A DNA stretch of 64,000 nucleotides, taken from the NCBI RefSeq assembly GCF_033958435.1, contig NC_134138.1, forward strand, positions 192,731,298 through 192,795,297. The letters run 5' to 3'. Numbering within the stretch: the first letter of the stretch is position 1; each line of letters starts with the position of its first letter. The stretch is from Carettochelys insculpta (lineage: Eukaryota > Chordata > Testudines > Carettochelyidae). This document shows, one piece after another, positions 12,185 to 23,060 of the stretch. Position numbers and translations under genes: made by a program. The notes beneath the pieces were generated by a model. That model saw only the letters and a list, made by a program, of their open reading frames with translations, did no database searches and was not told the origin of the DNA.

Positions 12185-13092
12185 GTAAGAAAAATTAATC
12201 TTTTTAGAATAGCAAATACTTTCATCTTTATGTTTTCATTTCTACAAACTAAATTCTAGAAGTAGAATTCTCATTCTGGTGGTCATGCTTCCATTTGACT
12301 TACACATCTAATATTTTGCTATTGAAAAAGTATTTTTGTAATTTCTTTTGCGTTATGATTTTGATTCTTAGGAAATCATATGAAATAATGTAATTGCTTA
12401 ACATTTTAGTATAATTACTGGAGTTTGTTTTTATCTTTTAAATTAGAAACTAATTAGAAAAACTCATCTGTTGATGAGATGTGCTCACACTCTCAGGAAA
12501 CAGATTCTATTATTGTGTCTGTTGAAAAGGTGGCAGAACATTTTAAAATTGATTGTTAAAACCCTTCTAATATAGCACCAGAGAATGAATCAGTGTGCTT
12601 GCTGCATTAAATTCAAACAGAATTTTGTTTTTTACTTTAATGGAAATTGTATCAAGTCTTTCAAATTCAGCATCAATAAAATGAATGATGATCTATATTT
12701 GTGCTCTATGGGTCAGATTCTGCAGTAAGTTAAGTGCACTGAAAACCTTATTTACATTTAGTGGAAAAACATTGTCAGTGCATGGGGAGACTAAGGGTGG
12801 AGTCTGTCCCAATCAATTGAACCAGTAATGGTAATTGCTTTCTAGTAGCTAAAGTGAATAACTCCTTTATCCTGGCTCTCTTCCCATAGACTTTCTTCTG
12901 TGGACTGTTCGCTCTACTTGGATGAATAATAATAATGTTGGCTGGTCTTGAAATCCTGATGTGGAAAGCCCAAAGGGGCTGGAAAATAGATATGAGTGTG
13001 TGTGTGCCTAATTCTTCTGGGTCAAGGATTGACCCTATTTGTTTTTATTGTTAAAGTTAATGCAGTCTTAAATTGAGTTAAGTGTTGCACTA

Positions 13093-13752
13093 GAGAAGGG
13101 GTCAGCAACCAAAATAGCAAGAGCCTTCTTTTTAATTCATTATAAAATCAGTAATTCAAGATCTGCAATGCCTGTGAATATGAGATGGTCCTTAATAAAT
13201 AACATCAGAATATGGGTTTTGTAACCCCAGTTTTAAGAATAGCACACACACAGTGATTTGTAGTGTGACCCGTTTACTGCAGGACATTCACAAACTCTTT
13301 ACATATTCTGTTTCCTCGCACTTTACATGTATGTGTCTGTACCACTATCTTCCTGATTTTTCACTCCTGAACCCACTTTAATTATGCCAATTTTACCTCA
13401 TGGTTTTTTTTCTTTTAATGTGCGTTGCCCTTCACAGCAGGAATGCCTCAAGCTTCCTTTTCCTTTTCAAAATCAAGACTTTATTAGCAACATGATCAAA
13501 ACACAGATACAGTATCATACCCCGCAGTGTACTGCACATATTACATAGAGAATTGTCCAAAGTTTCAAGATCACATATTTGCTATTTAGGTGAATTGTTC
13601 ATTGGGCTTTTAGATGTTCGCAGTTTATTGAAAATAATCAGGAGGTGTTTTTTTTGTTTTTTTTTTTAAAAAACACTTTGACGTTATAGTGTAGGGAGCC
13701 ACAAAGAAGGCCTTAAAGAACTGATTGTGGCTCCAGAGCCAGTTGCAGACAC
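13093..13752. mobile_element. hAT-like nonautonomous DNA transposon with 8-bp target duplication
   Basis: The element is flanked by a perfect 8-bp direct repeat, TTGCACTA, at 13085-13092 and 13753-13760. The left end reads AAGGGGTCAGCAACC and the right end contains GGCTCCAGAGCC and GTTGCAGAC, the pattern of hAT (Charlie-like) ends that carry GGGGTCGGCAACC and its complement. An 8-bp duplication is the hAT signature. No transposase frame remains in its 660 bp. Confidence 0.72.
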
Positions 13753-14090
13753 TTGCACTACAGCATCATTTCTCAAGAACTTTCCTCTTCCAACCTTCCA
13801 AAATTGCATCCAACTTGCTGCTTCCTGATTTTGATTTTCGGTGTGGCTGTCCTGTTTGTTTAGGAACTGTAATTCAGAATTCTGGCTATTAACTTTAATA
13901 TTAATAATTTTGACTGTCAATTTATGTTGTTGGAATCGTGTCTTCTTTGATAATTTCAGTGTATTGTCTAAACATTGAGGAGTAGAGATGATGTCACACT
14001 TTGTGGGTTGGCATTCAGGAGAGAAATGAATTCTGTTTGGGTTTTGCTACAAATTCCTGAATAACCTTAGAGAAGTCATTAAAATATCCG

Positions 14091-14286
14091 CAAAAACAAT
14101 GAGAAGTCCTGTGGCACCTTTATAGACAAACAGATTTTTTTGGAGCATAAGCTTTCGTGGACAAAGACCCACTTCGTCAGATGCATGTCATTTATGCTCC
14201 AGAAAAATCTGTTTGTCTATAAGGTGCCACTGGACTTCTCATTGTTTTTGTGGATACGGACTAACATGGCTACCCCTCTGATACTC
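14091..14286. mobile_element. Inverted Penelope-like repeat with hammerhead-like motif
   Basis: Two inverted copies of one repeat face each other: 14091-14183 (minus) and about 14188-14253 (plus). A distal tail GGACTAACATGGCTACCCC follows only the plus copy. The minus copy (14142-14180) reads CTGACGA, a hairpin, GAAA, a very short hairpin and TC, resembling the hammerhead ribozyme core reported in Penelope-like elements. The plus copy lacks the CTGA-GAAA part. Confidence 0.5.
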
Positions 14287-14421
14287 ATTAAAAGATCTGT
14301 CTGTCAGTTCTTTCTTCTGTCAAACACAGGCTGTATTTCTCTGTCTTCCACAGATGTTGAAACTTACTTGTATTAGTCTTTGCAAAGTACTTTTGTGTCC
14401 AGCTTGTCTGTCATGAATATA

Positions 14422-15012
14422 CAGGGGGTACTTGTTATAAGTGACTTCACTATAAATCATTTTGCATATAAGTTGTTAATTCAAGGAAGCAGATTCATTA
14501 TAAGTCACACTGATATGCACTTAAGTCATTTAGGGGCAAGGATCCAAAAGCCAGGAACATAGCTGAGCTTTGTGGTGGCCAGGTAGCAGGTGCTGTAGTG
14601 CAGGGGCCCTGGAAGTATGCCCTGAAGTCATAAGGAACGGGTGGGGAGCTGCAGGGAGCCAGGAGGAGTCGGGGTGGAGCTGGCTGGTAGACAGAGAAGT
14701 GGCAGGGATCAGCAGGGTACTGTGGGGAGCTGGCGGGGAATTCCAGGAAGCCAGTGGGGAGTGGTGGAGAGTGTGCTTATCTCTTTCTATTTATTTTATT
14801 TTATTTATTTATTTATTTCTATTTTTATTTATTGTTTTTTGTGGGTTATAGGTACATTATGTGTACTACACATTTGTGAGATGTATGTGTTGGGAACGTA
14901 TCTCAAACTGATTACATTATTCCTTATGGATATTAACTCTCATTTATAAGTCATTTCACTGTAAGTTGCATGATGTAGGAATGTAATCTGGACTTATAAT
15001 GAGGACCCCCTG
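14422..15012. mobile_element. Pogo/Tigger-like nonautonomous DNA transposon
   Basis: Terminal inverted repeats begin CAGGGGGTACTTGTTATAAG at 14422, and the inverted CAGGGGGTCCTCATTATAAG ends at 15012. TA precedes the left end and TT follows the right end, consistent with a decayed TA target duplication. Both sub-terminal regions repeat a TATAAGTCA/TATAAGTTG motif in mirror order. The interior holds a GC-rich stretch and an ATTT microsatellite at 14785-14833. No transposase frame is present. Confidence 0.65.
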
Positions 15013-15561
15013 TTGTGGTATTCTGTGGTACAGAGAAATTAGATTCCAGGTCTCTTAAAAACACAGGAGTGCTGCTCAGTTGTTGGCAAGAATCCTCAGT
15101 GGTCAGTTCAAAAGGTTACCAGGGTTGGCTTTGTTACCTAGAAAACGAGAAGGGAAAGTTAGCAAAATTACAGCTTTCAAGTAATGAGTAGAGTTATATT
15201 CTCCTTGACTCTTACTTCATAATCTTTACTTTCAAAAATATAAAGCCAGTGTATTACTGGAGAAAACTAGAGTTATTTAATTGGTGTTGATAAGCTAGTT
15301 TAATTTTAAAAATTGGTAATGAGTAAATTCTTTACTGAGCTACATTCAAAAAAAAAAAAAAGTTTCTTAACCTGCAGTAAATTGTAGTGCCGTATATAAT
15401 TTTATACTTGCTTTTGTTCCAAGTGAGGTTTGGATGATCGTTTGCCAAAGTGTAAAATTCAGTTTTCAACTATAGTAAATAAAATACTAATTTACACTAT
15501 GATTTCACATCTGTTTATGACTGAAAACTTTTGTTAAATTAATGTTATTTTTACTCTATAG

Positions 15562-15660
15562 GTCGTGTACGAACAAAGCTTTCAACTCCCTCTGGAATTG
15601 GAAATTCAAAGACAGATTCTAGAGGACGTAGTAGAACGAAAGTGGTGTCTCAGTCTCAGC
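15562..15660 (+). CDS. CLASP2: CLASP2 exon D (Ser/Arg-rich)
   Basis: This 99-nt exon encodes a basic, Ser-rich stretch containing GRVRTKLS and RGRSRTKVVSQSQ, well conserved between CLASP1 and CLASP2. It lies in the disordered region that binds the microtubule lattice and EB proteins. An AG after a T-rich tract precedes 15562 and GTATGT follows 15660. Phase 1 on both sides matches exons C and E. Confidence 0.92.
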
Positions 15661-15798
15661 GTATGTATTACTCATTTTTCAGTAATACTTGGATAAAGAT
15701 AGGTCATATGCTTAGCAGACATTCATTGACCAATGGCAATGGTCAAAGCTAATTTTAAAAATATAAGCCACATACTGAGTTGTTGTTCTGTGCCTTAG

Positions 15799-15825
15799 GT
15801 TCATCATCGCCAGACAAAAATGAAG
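15799..15825 (+). CDS. CLASP2: CLASP2 microexon E (27 nt)
   Basis: This 27-nt exon encodes RSSSPDKNE with the last base of exon D. It is only 138 bp downstream of exon D, with CCTTAG before and GTATTT after. The GTATTT donor is weaker than the other donors here, which would fit optional use. The peptide adds an SP site to the Ser-rich linker. I do not recall this segment in the main human CLASP2 isoform, so assignment as an alternative exon rests on borders, length and phase. Confidence 0.68.
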
Positions 15826-16256
15826 GTATTTTTTTCAGTGTTTTGGGTCAGTAGTATTTGCATGCTTTTGGAATCTTTGATAATGTGTGTTGTCATACTT
15901 TGGGGAAAAACTAGGGTTAGTTCCCTCCTTAAAATATGTAGTATAACAGGAAATTAAATCTGCCCCTAAAATCAGTGTTTAGTCTTTTAAAAAAAAATCT
16001 GTGCTAACTAGCTAGAAAACTTAAAATCTAATATTGGAAATTAGGTAATGGTAGTAGTATCTTCTAGTACTTGTAGATGAGCTGAAAATCTAGTCCTTTG
16101 GTATCCCAAAACCTCTTATTTTTAGTTAATAGTCTAAAACTACAATTCAGTAATCTTTGTTTTCCCCTTTCATTATAAAGTAGACAATACCATAGTCACC
16201 TGGGTGCACACTATTTTCCTACATACAGCCAGTATCTTTACTCCTCAAATTTCCTA

Positions 16257-16698
16257 GGGCTTATCTACACTAGCTCCCCAATTCAAAAGGAGCATGGTAA
16301 GTAGGGTGTCAGGAGATTATTAATGAAGTGCTGCGCTGCATATGCAGCACTTCATTTAGCTAATTTCCCCCCCACGGCAACTCTGAAGTGCTGGCTCGCG
16401 TGTAGTCACAGCTAACCTGCCGGTACTTTGAAGTGCTTGGGCAACTTAGAAGTCCCTTTACTCCTCAAAATTTCAAGGAGTAAAGGGACTTAAAAGTACC
16501 CCGGGAAATTAGAAGTATCGGCAGGTTAGCCACTGCTACACGCAAGCTGGTACTTCGAAGTTTAACGCTTTAGAGTTGCCACAAGGGAGAATTTGCTTAA
16601 TGAAGCGCTGCACATGCAGCGCAGCACATTATTAATAACCTCCTGACACCCTACTTACCATGCTCCCTTCGAAGGAGGGAGATAGTGTATACAAGCCC
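16257..16698. mobile_element. Palindromic Harbinger-like MITE with CTA target duplication
   Basis: The whole 442-bp element is one imperfect palindrome with arms of roughly 215 bp meeting near 16471. CTA flanks both ends (16254-16256 and 16699-16701). Ends read GGGCTTATCTACACTA and the complement of GGGCTTGTATACACTA. A 3-bp YTA target duplication fits PIF/Harbinger. The single-stranded form would fold into a very long hairpin. It lies in intron 15826-25180, 430 bp after microexon E. Confidence 0.7.
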
Positions 16699-17520
16699 CT
16701 ATGGTTTTGTACTTAATGTTTCTTTTTAAATCCTTCACTGAGGGATTATCATTGGGACTTTTTTCTACTTCAGCATCAATTAGAGATGGTTTAATTTTTG
16801 ATCTAAGGTGGTGGTTACTTAAAATACACAATATTTAAAAGTAATTTTTCTGTCTAGATTTTAAGTGATTTGGAAAATTGTGAAATGACAGTGTATACTT
16901 AAGGTTTGAAATCAACAGTATGAGTAGTCTTGGAAGGATTAGATATTTATCAGTAAATGCCAGTAAACATCTATTTCACTGTACACACGTAAACTAATGA
17001 AAAAATATTTCCACTGATCATTAAAATATAAAAAATGCTTCTTGAGAACGTAATAGAGTTTGAATTAAAAGATATTTACTTTGCATATTTTGACACGTGA
17101 TGTTGCTAATTTGTTCAAGAGTTATAAACCTTTAACTTCTTTGGGTGATGGTCACCTATTACATTCCACTGATGGTTTACGCATGTGCACCAGGCATCTG
17201 GAGCCCGAGAACTTGAAAATACTGTTTGTTGGCCCATGCATGCTGGTTTGCTAATGGTTTTGTCCATGTTGATAAAGGGCGAGGAGAACCAACCATATCT
17301 GCAGTTCCTTCTCATCACTGCATGGTCCATATCAGAACTTTTAAGTGTCCTTGTCCCTGATGGTGCTTTAAAAAGTTGTATATAGTTCTAGAATATTACA
17401 ATTTGTAATGTTCTTAGCTGTTTTACCATAGTTTTAGTGATTAATAAAGATGGCTGTGGCATTTGTTTTTCCTACACTCCTTCTTCCTCCTGCTGCACCC
17501 TGTACTCTCGTGCAGGTACA

Positions 17521-20500
17521 ATGCCCAACACCCTGGGTTTCAAATTCTGTGCCTCTTGCCAGTGTTTCTTCTCAGTCAGCAACAAACTTAGTGCTGCTTT
17601 TGTTGCTTGGGAGATAGCCATGTTGCATCCTAGTGCAATATTTGCCAGTCTTCCCACATCTGTCCCCAAAAAGTCCAAGGCCTCCATCTTCAGATGCACC
17701 TTATGAAAGTTGCCATGAAGCCTTGTTTGACCCCAGCCATGGAAATTTCTTTTCTTCCCTCCTCCCCTGGTACATTGGCATGAAACAGACAGGGATGCAA
17801 CTCCTGCTACTGAGTCTGGTTCCAGCACTGGCAGTGCTACCACTGTGGACCTGCCATTCCAGGGCTAGTGTTAAGCATGGTGTTAAGTTTTTCTCAAAAA
17901 TGAAGAAAAGAGATGCTGCTTTCATGAGTTTGAGTCATGGAGAGGGAGTGCACTCTGAAGCGCAAAAACATGAAAAGAAGACCAACAAACGAAAGGGATC
18001 TGGTGATCATACATGCAATCAGCAGTGGTACCCCATCAAGTGCTGGACCCATTCACTCTAGTCCACCACTGTTTCAATGCAAGGAAGTTACCACTGACAT
18101 CTGATAGACTGGAAGAAGGATTTGAGCTCCAGGACACCTTCATTTTAGAGGAACTGTGATTGCCCTGCTTGTTGGTACCCATTTCCTCTAGAGAGACTCT
18201 CTACCCCTCATTAAATGGCACTGTTTTCTGAGTCTCGTGCTCAATCTACAATTAACTCGATTTGACGGACCCTGATATAATGGACTTTGGAAGTAATGGA
18301 TGATGTCTACCACCTCCCCTCCCCCCAACCAAGTAAATGCTGGAGACTCACCAGAGCCGCTGCCGGGGCTCAAGGAGCTCCTGGAGCAGCTGGGACTGAG
18401 GGGGCTACAGGGGCTAACACAGCGGCTGGGGCCACAGGAACCGGGGGGAGGCTGTGGTGGGTGCAGGAGCTCTGCTCCTCCAGCCACTGCTGCCTTCAGT
18501 GGCACTGAGAAACAGCCATGGTGTCAGAGGCTGCTGCCCACTGGCAAGCTGTGGGCAGCCATGCTCTTTCTCATGGGCTGCTTGCAGATGGGGGCTGGAG
18601 GAGCCGCAGCGCTGAGAGCTGCAGGAGGTGGAAGGAGCCAGGCCGGCATTCAGCTCTTCTCCTGGTAATTGGGAGAGGGAGATGGAGGTGTGAGGGGAAG
18701 AATGAGGCAGGAGGGGGGAAGGGAAGAGCAGGGGCAGAGGAAAGGAGTAAAAGATGGGCTGGAAAGGTCAGTGCATCATCATACAGTATTACCATTCGGA
18801 TATAATGGACTTTCAGCATTAACAGATACCCCTTCCCTCCCGCCCCATTAGTCCATTACACTGAGGGTTTACAGGGCATGCTTTTGTTGGCTCCAGTAGC
18901 TCCACAGTGGAACAATAATCCACCTTCTAATCTTTAGAAGAGTGGGATGATGGAAAGGGACCATCAATCCCATACCAGCAATATGGGTGTTCTAGATCAT
19001 GCTATAGTACCATATGATGCAACTACTATGAAACCACTTGTTCCCCATACCACAGTTGTCTGTAGGGAAGGGAAAGCCATCTTGGGCTCACTGGCACTGT
19101 CCCTGCCAGCAGCAACCAAACAGGTGCATTCCATGCCAAAGCAGAAGCACAGTGCATCAATTTTGGTGGCACCAGCAGTGCCGATGGCACTGGAAGTCCA
19201 CCGTCAGCCAAGGTGTAACAGACGTCTCCAATGTCTGCGCCTACAACTGCACCTGTCTGAAAATGTCACCGCTCACCACAACAAGATGGTTCGCGCAAGA
19301 CTAGGGCAGTACTCCCTCCTACTCTCGGGCACCAGGGGATGCGGTGTGGCATTGTCACAAGCATGGTGCATCGTCCACACTCTGAGCCACAGCAATCTGC
19401 ACCAGGAGACCCGGCACCAATACTAGCACTGATTGGGCAGCAGTTCGGGGTGGCATCATCTCCTTGGCACTGCTCGCAAAGGCTGCCATCTTTGCCATCC
19501 CTTTCTTACCATTTGACATCATCATTTGCTACCGATAGTAGGCATTCAATGTTAGGTGCCAGTGTGTTTTTTTTTTTCCCCTCATCATTCCATCCTCGTA
19601 GGCCCTTGGCAGAATGACCCTCCAGTGCCAGCTACCATGCAATACCACTTATCACCTCCAAGTTTGCTCACCATTATTGCCATCTGGAACAGCAGTGGCC
19701 CTCGTTGCACAAGCCATCGTGGCACCAACATACCCAGTAGGCAATGTCAACTGTGTCAGAATCATGCCTGCCTTCACCATGGCCATCCCTGGCAGTTTCT
19801 GCCGTCAGTGCGCCATGGCACTGAGGAATTTCTCTCCAAAGGGGAAGGAGCCACTCTTCTGCGCCCCTCTTCCCTGGATGATTGGGTGCTCTCCTTGTCT
19901 CCTCTTTTGGCGCATGACGCCTGGTCATTCTAGGACCTTTTCCGCCGTGTAGTACAATCTTTGGATTAGGACACTCAGGAAGGCCTGGTAAAGTAGTACT
20001 GGTTTCTATGTACAGTACAGTCTCCATCATCCTCCAGGGTGGTGTTGCCTGTGGATGAGGCCGTCACGGACCCAGCGGCAGACCTGTAGCAAATCAGTGT
20101 CTATCATCCCCACCAGCAAATGGGCTGATAAGAAATACTTCGTTGCATCCAAAGACACTGAATTTTGTTTACTCACCCACCCCCTAAGTCGTTAGTGGTG
20201 GAAGCAGTCTGCAACAAAACAAACTCTTTTCACTTCCTCCCCCAAGACAAAAACAGCAAGAAATGGGACATTATGGGACAGAAAGTGTATTCTTCTGTCA
20301 CGCTTCTCCTCCATGCTGCCAATTACACAGCGATACGGGAAGACTACAACTTTCAATTATTCTAAGCTTCAGGAACCTGAATATCAACACCAGATGCTCT
20401 CTTCAAAGATGGCCATATCATCTCCAGTTCAGCTGTCCAGTTGGCCATGGACATGGCTGACACAGTGGCAGGTATCACCGCCTCAGCAGTAGTCATGTGC

Positions 20501-20660
20501 CATACTTCATAGCTCATTCCCTCAGGGGCATCAAAGGAGCTTCAACACAAAATCAAAGACCTCCCATTTGATCACCAACATCTCTTTGCAGACAAGACCA
20601 ATCACATCTTTCACTCCCTGAAAGATTCCAGGGTGACATTATGGACTTTGGGGATATATA
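17521..20660 (+). pseudogene. DIRS-2 gag-like region, interrupted
   Basis: The start reads MPNTLGFKFCASC, comparable to LGFKKCESC in DIRS-5, with a Cys pair placed as in a zinc-binding knuckle. After the insertion at 18249-18874 the low-complexity Pro/Ala middle continues. ADKKYFVASK near 20120 corresponds to the conserved ADKKYFVPAK of DIRS-5. Frames change several times, so no full protein is made. Confidence 0.6.
18249..18874. mobile_element. Pogo-like DNA element inserted in DIRS-2 gag
   Basis: The left end reads CAATTAACTCGATTTGACGG after TA (18247-18248). The right end, inverted, reads CTGTAAACCCTCAGTGTAAT. Both sub-termini repeat ATATAATGGACTTT in opposite orientation. The 626-bp interior is GC-rich and produces spurious Gly/Ala-rich frames. 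Gag-like text resumes after it, so this insertion is younger than DIRS-2. Confidence 0.6.
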
Positions 20661-20673
20661 TGCCCTTGGCTAA

Positions 20674-22023
20674 ATGGGCTTGACATTCTCTATTCCAATG
20701 CCCTTGGGACAGTCCTGGCAACAACTTCAATTTCAAAAACAGCAGAGGCATAAGTCGCAATGCCAGCATTCTGGCAGACATCATCAAAGCCAACAGCCCT
20801 TGACGTCCTACTCTCAACCCTCCAAGCAGAAATTTTGGGTGTGTGGTCAAGAGTCTGATCCATCATTTCCAGCAGAACACCATACCACTGCTCCATCCCT
20901 TTCTGCGTCAGTGGCAAGCCATCACTACAGACAGATGGGTTTTGAAACTGGTGGCCCAAGGATACTCCATCCCTTCATTTCTACACCCACTACTGTGCCC
21001 CTCCCCACTCCATCGCTCTTCAGGGACCCTTCTCATGAGACTCTCCTTGACCAGGAGGTCCAACACCTCCTTATTTGGGGGGTGGTTCAGCCTGGTCCTG
21101 AGGAATTCCTGAGCAGGGCTTTCTACTCCACCTACTTTCTCACTCAGGAGAATGGCAGATCGAGGCCTATTTTGGACCTCAGACAACTCAACAAGTATGT
21201 TCTTTGCAGAAGTTTCAGGATGGTGACTCTTGCAACCATTATTCCAGCCCTGGACAAGAACGATTGGCTCTCAGCTCTTGAACTACAGGATGCATATTTA
21301 CATATCACCATCCATCTGGCTCACAGGCACTTCCTTCATTTCATGGTGGGCAGCTCCCACTACCAATATTGGGTCTTCCCATTTGGCCTTTCTACAGCAC
21401 TACGAGCGTTTTCCAAAATCTTGGTGGTGGTGGCCACCCATCTTCGTCATCAACGGGTCATTATTTTCTATTACCTGAATGACTGCCTCGTAAAGAGACC
21501 ATCGGTCCCCCAAAGCATGACACATAGTGCATGTCACCACACATCTCCTACCCAGCCTGGCCTTCTACATCAACTACGCAAAGTCTACCATCCATCTTAC
21601 TCAGGTTCTGGAATTCAAAGGAGTGCACATAGACACTGTCATGGCCATGGCTACCCTGCCCATACAAAGATTTCGCACTCTGTGCAACCTCATCCAGGCA
21701 GCACATCTGTCTCCCACCATTACAGTTCGAGCCTGCCTAGCAGTATTGGGCCATATGGCCATCACCCCTCAGGTGGTCAAGCTAGCCAGGCTTCACAGGC
21801 ACTGCTTTCAGTCATGGCTGGCCACTTGTTAAGCCCTTGCCAGGGATCTGCTTTCCAAGAGAGTAGTTATCCCTCAATCAGTTCTCACTTCTCTCCAGTG
21901 GTGGATGGGCCTGGGCAATGTTCTCGCTGCTGTGCCATTCACCAGCTGCTACCTCCCTGCTGGGCTGGGGAGCGCACTTTGGTCATCACCTGGTACAGGG
22001 CAGGTGGTCATTCATTGAACTAA
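20674..22023 (+). pseudogene. DIRS-2 reverse transcriptase, mutated active site
   Basis: A 449-codon frame carries the RT fingers and palm: GRSRPILDLRQLNKY, SALELQDAYLHITI, then FPFGLSTALRAFSK. The catalytic box that should read Y-x-D-D reads YLND at 21472-21483, so the first Asp is lost. LDLQD has also become LELQD, removing the other metal-binding Asp. After about residue 280 the frame leaves the RT, showing a frameshift. The enzyme cannot be active. Confidence 0.72.
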
Positions 22024-23045
22024 TGCTCCACGTCAACCTTTTGGAGCTAAGAACAGTCCACTATGCCTGCAAACATTTCCGGCAGTTTCTGTCTGCCAGC
22101 TCAGTCAATATCTTTGCCGACAACACCATGTCCATGTACTACATCAGCCCCCCAATGGGGAGTTTGTTTACAATCTCAGTGCAGAAGCCATAAGACTGTG
22201 GACATGGTGCATCTGACCCCAAGTCAATCTGTTGTACATTCACCGACCATCACAAATGGGAAATTAGCATGGGTGCCCTGACCAGGCTGTTTCAACTGTG
22301 GGGTTACCCTTACAGAGGTCTGTTCACTATCAGGGACAGAAGAAAATGTCACCGGTACTGTTCCAGAGGGGGGCTCAGGAGGCACTTCCTCGTGGATGCC
22401 TTTACCATCAAGTGGGACACACCTCTGCTGTACATACTCCCTCCCATTCTACTTTTCCACAAGGTGCTTGTGAAGGTCAGACAAGACAAAGCCCTCATCA
22501 TCCTAGTTGCCCCAGCCTGGCCCCGACAAACTTGGTACGCTTACCTCTTCTGGATGTCAGTAGTGGCTCCTTATCGGTTTCCTCCTCGCTGCAACCTTCT
22601 GTCTTGGGACTTTGGCCTCACTCTGTATCCTGATCGCCTAAAATTGCATCTCTATGCATGGCTCTTTCATGACTCCACAATGCCAAAACTACGTGCTCTG
22701 AGGAAGTAAAAAGAGTCCTTGTCAACAATAGATGGGAGTCAGCACACAAGTCTCACCTTTATAAATGGCTGCAATTTTCTCATTGGATGCACTCCCATCA
22801 TTCCACATCTCCTCATACTGTTCCTTTCCCTGTCCTTTTGGATTACCTCTTTCACCTGTGTAAGTCTGACCCTAGTCTGAGCGTGGCTTGACTACACGCC
22901 ACGGCCTTGGCAGCATTTCATCAACCTGAAGAGGAGCTTTTCTTTCCTGGCCCATTCTATCACCAAATGCTTCTTAACAGGCCTTCAGAACACCTTTCTG
23001 TAAGTCTGCCCCCACCCCCTGGTCTCTATCTGGGACCGCAACTGT
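21900..23045 (+). pseudogene. DIRS-2 RNase H and truncated recombinase
   Basis: RNase H text includes NLLELRTVHYACKHFRQF near 22038 and FADNTMSMYYIS near 22113, matching ELRVVFSACRHFREY and TDNTSTMFYIN in DIRS-5. The post-RNase H stretch with LLYILPPILLFHK is near 22428. From 22705 a recombinase N-terminal region (RVLVNNRWES, LLDYLFHLC) is seen, but it stops near 23045, before the expected Arg and His-x-x-Arg motifs. Confidence 0.6.
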
Positions 23046-23060
23046 ATACATGTACCTACA

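Larger units (their letters stand above)
17131..23060 (+). mobile_element. DIRS-2, tyrosine-recombinase retrotransposon, 3' truncated
   Basis: A 5.9-kb DIRS element lies in the + direction. Its left edge text CTTCTTTGGGTGATGG near 17133 resembles the DIRS-4 edge. Gag pieces, an RT domain and an RNase H-like region follow in the usual order. A recombinase start near 22700-23045 ends with SVSLPPPPGLYLG-like text and then stops, so the recombinase core and the right repeat are missing. A separate DNA transposon sits inside gag. DIRS elements integrate by a tyrosine recombinase and lack LTRs and integrase. Confidence 0.75.

Noticed and set aside
18287..18805. Gly/Ala-rich collagen-like frames (GAPGAAGTEGATGA type)
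   Set aside because: They come from the GC-rich interior of a nonautonomous DNA transposon and occur in several frames at once.
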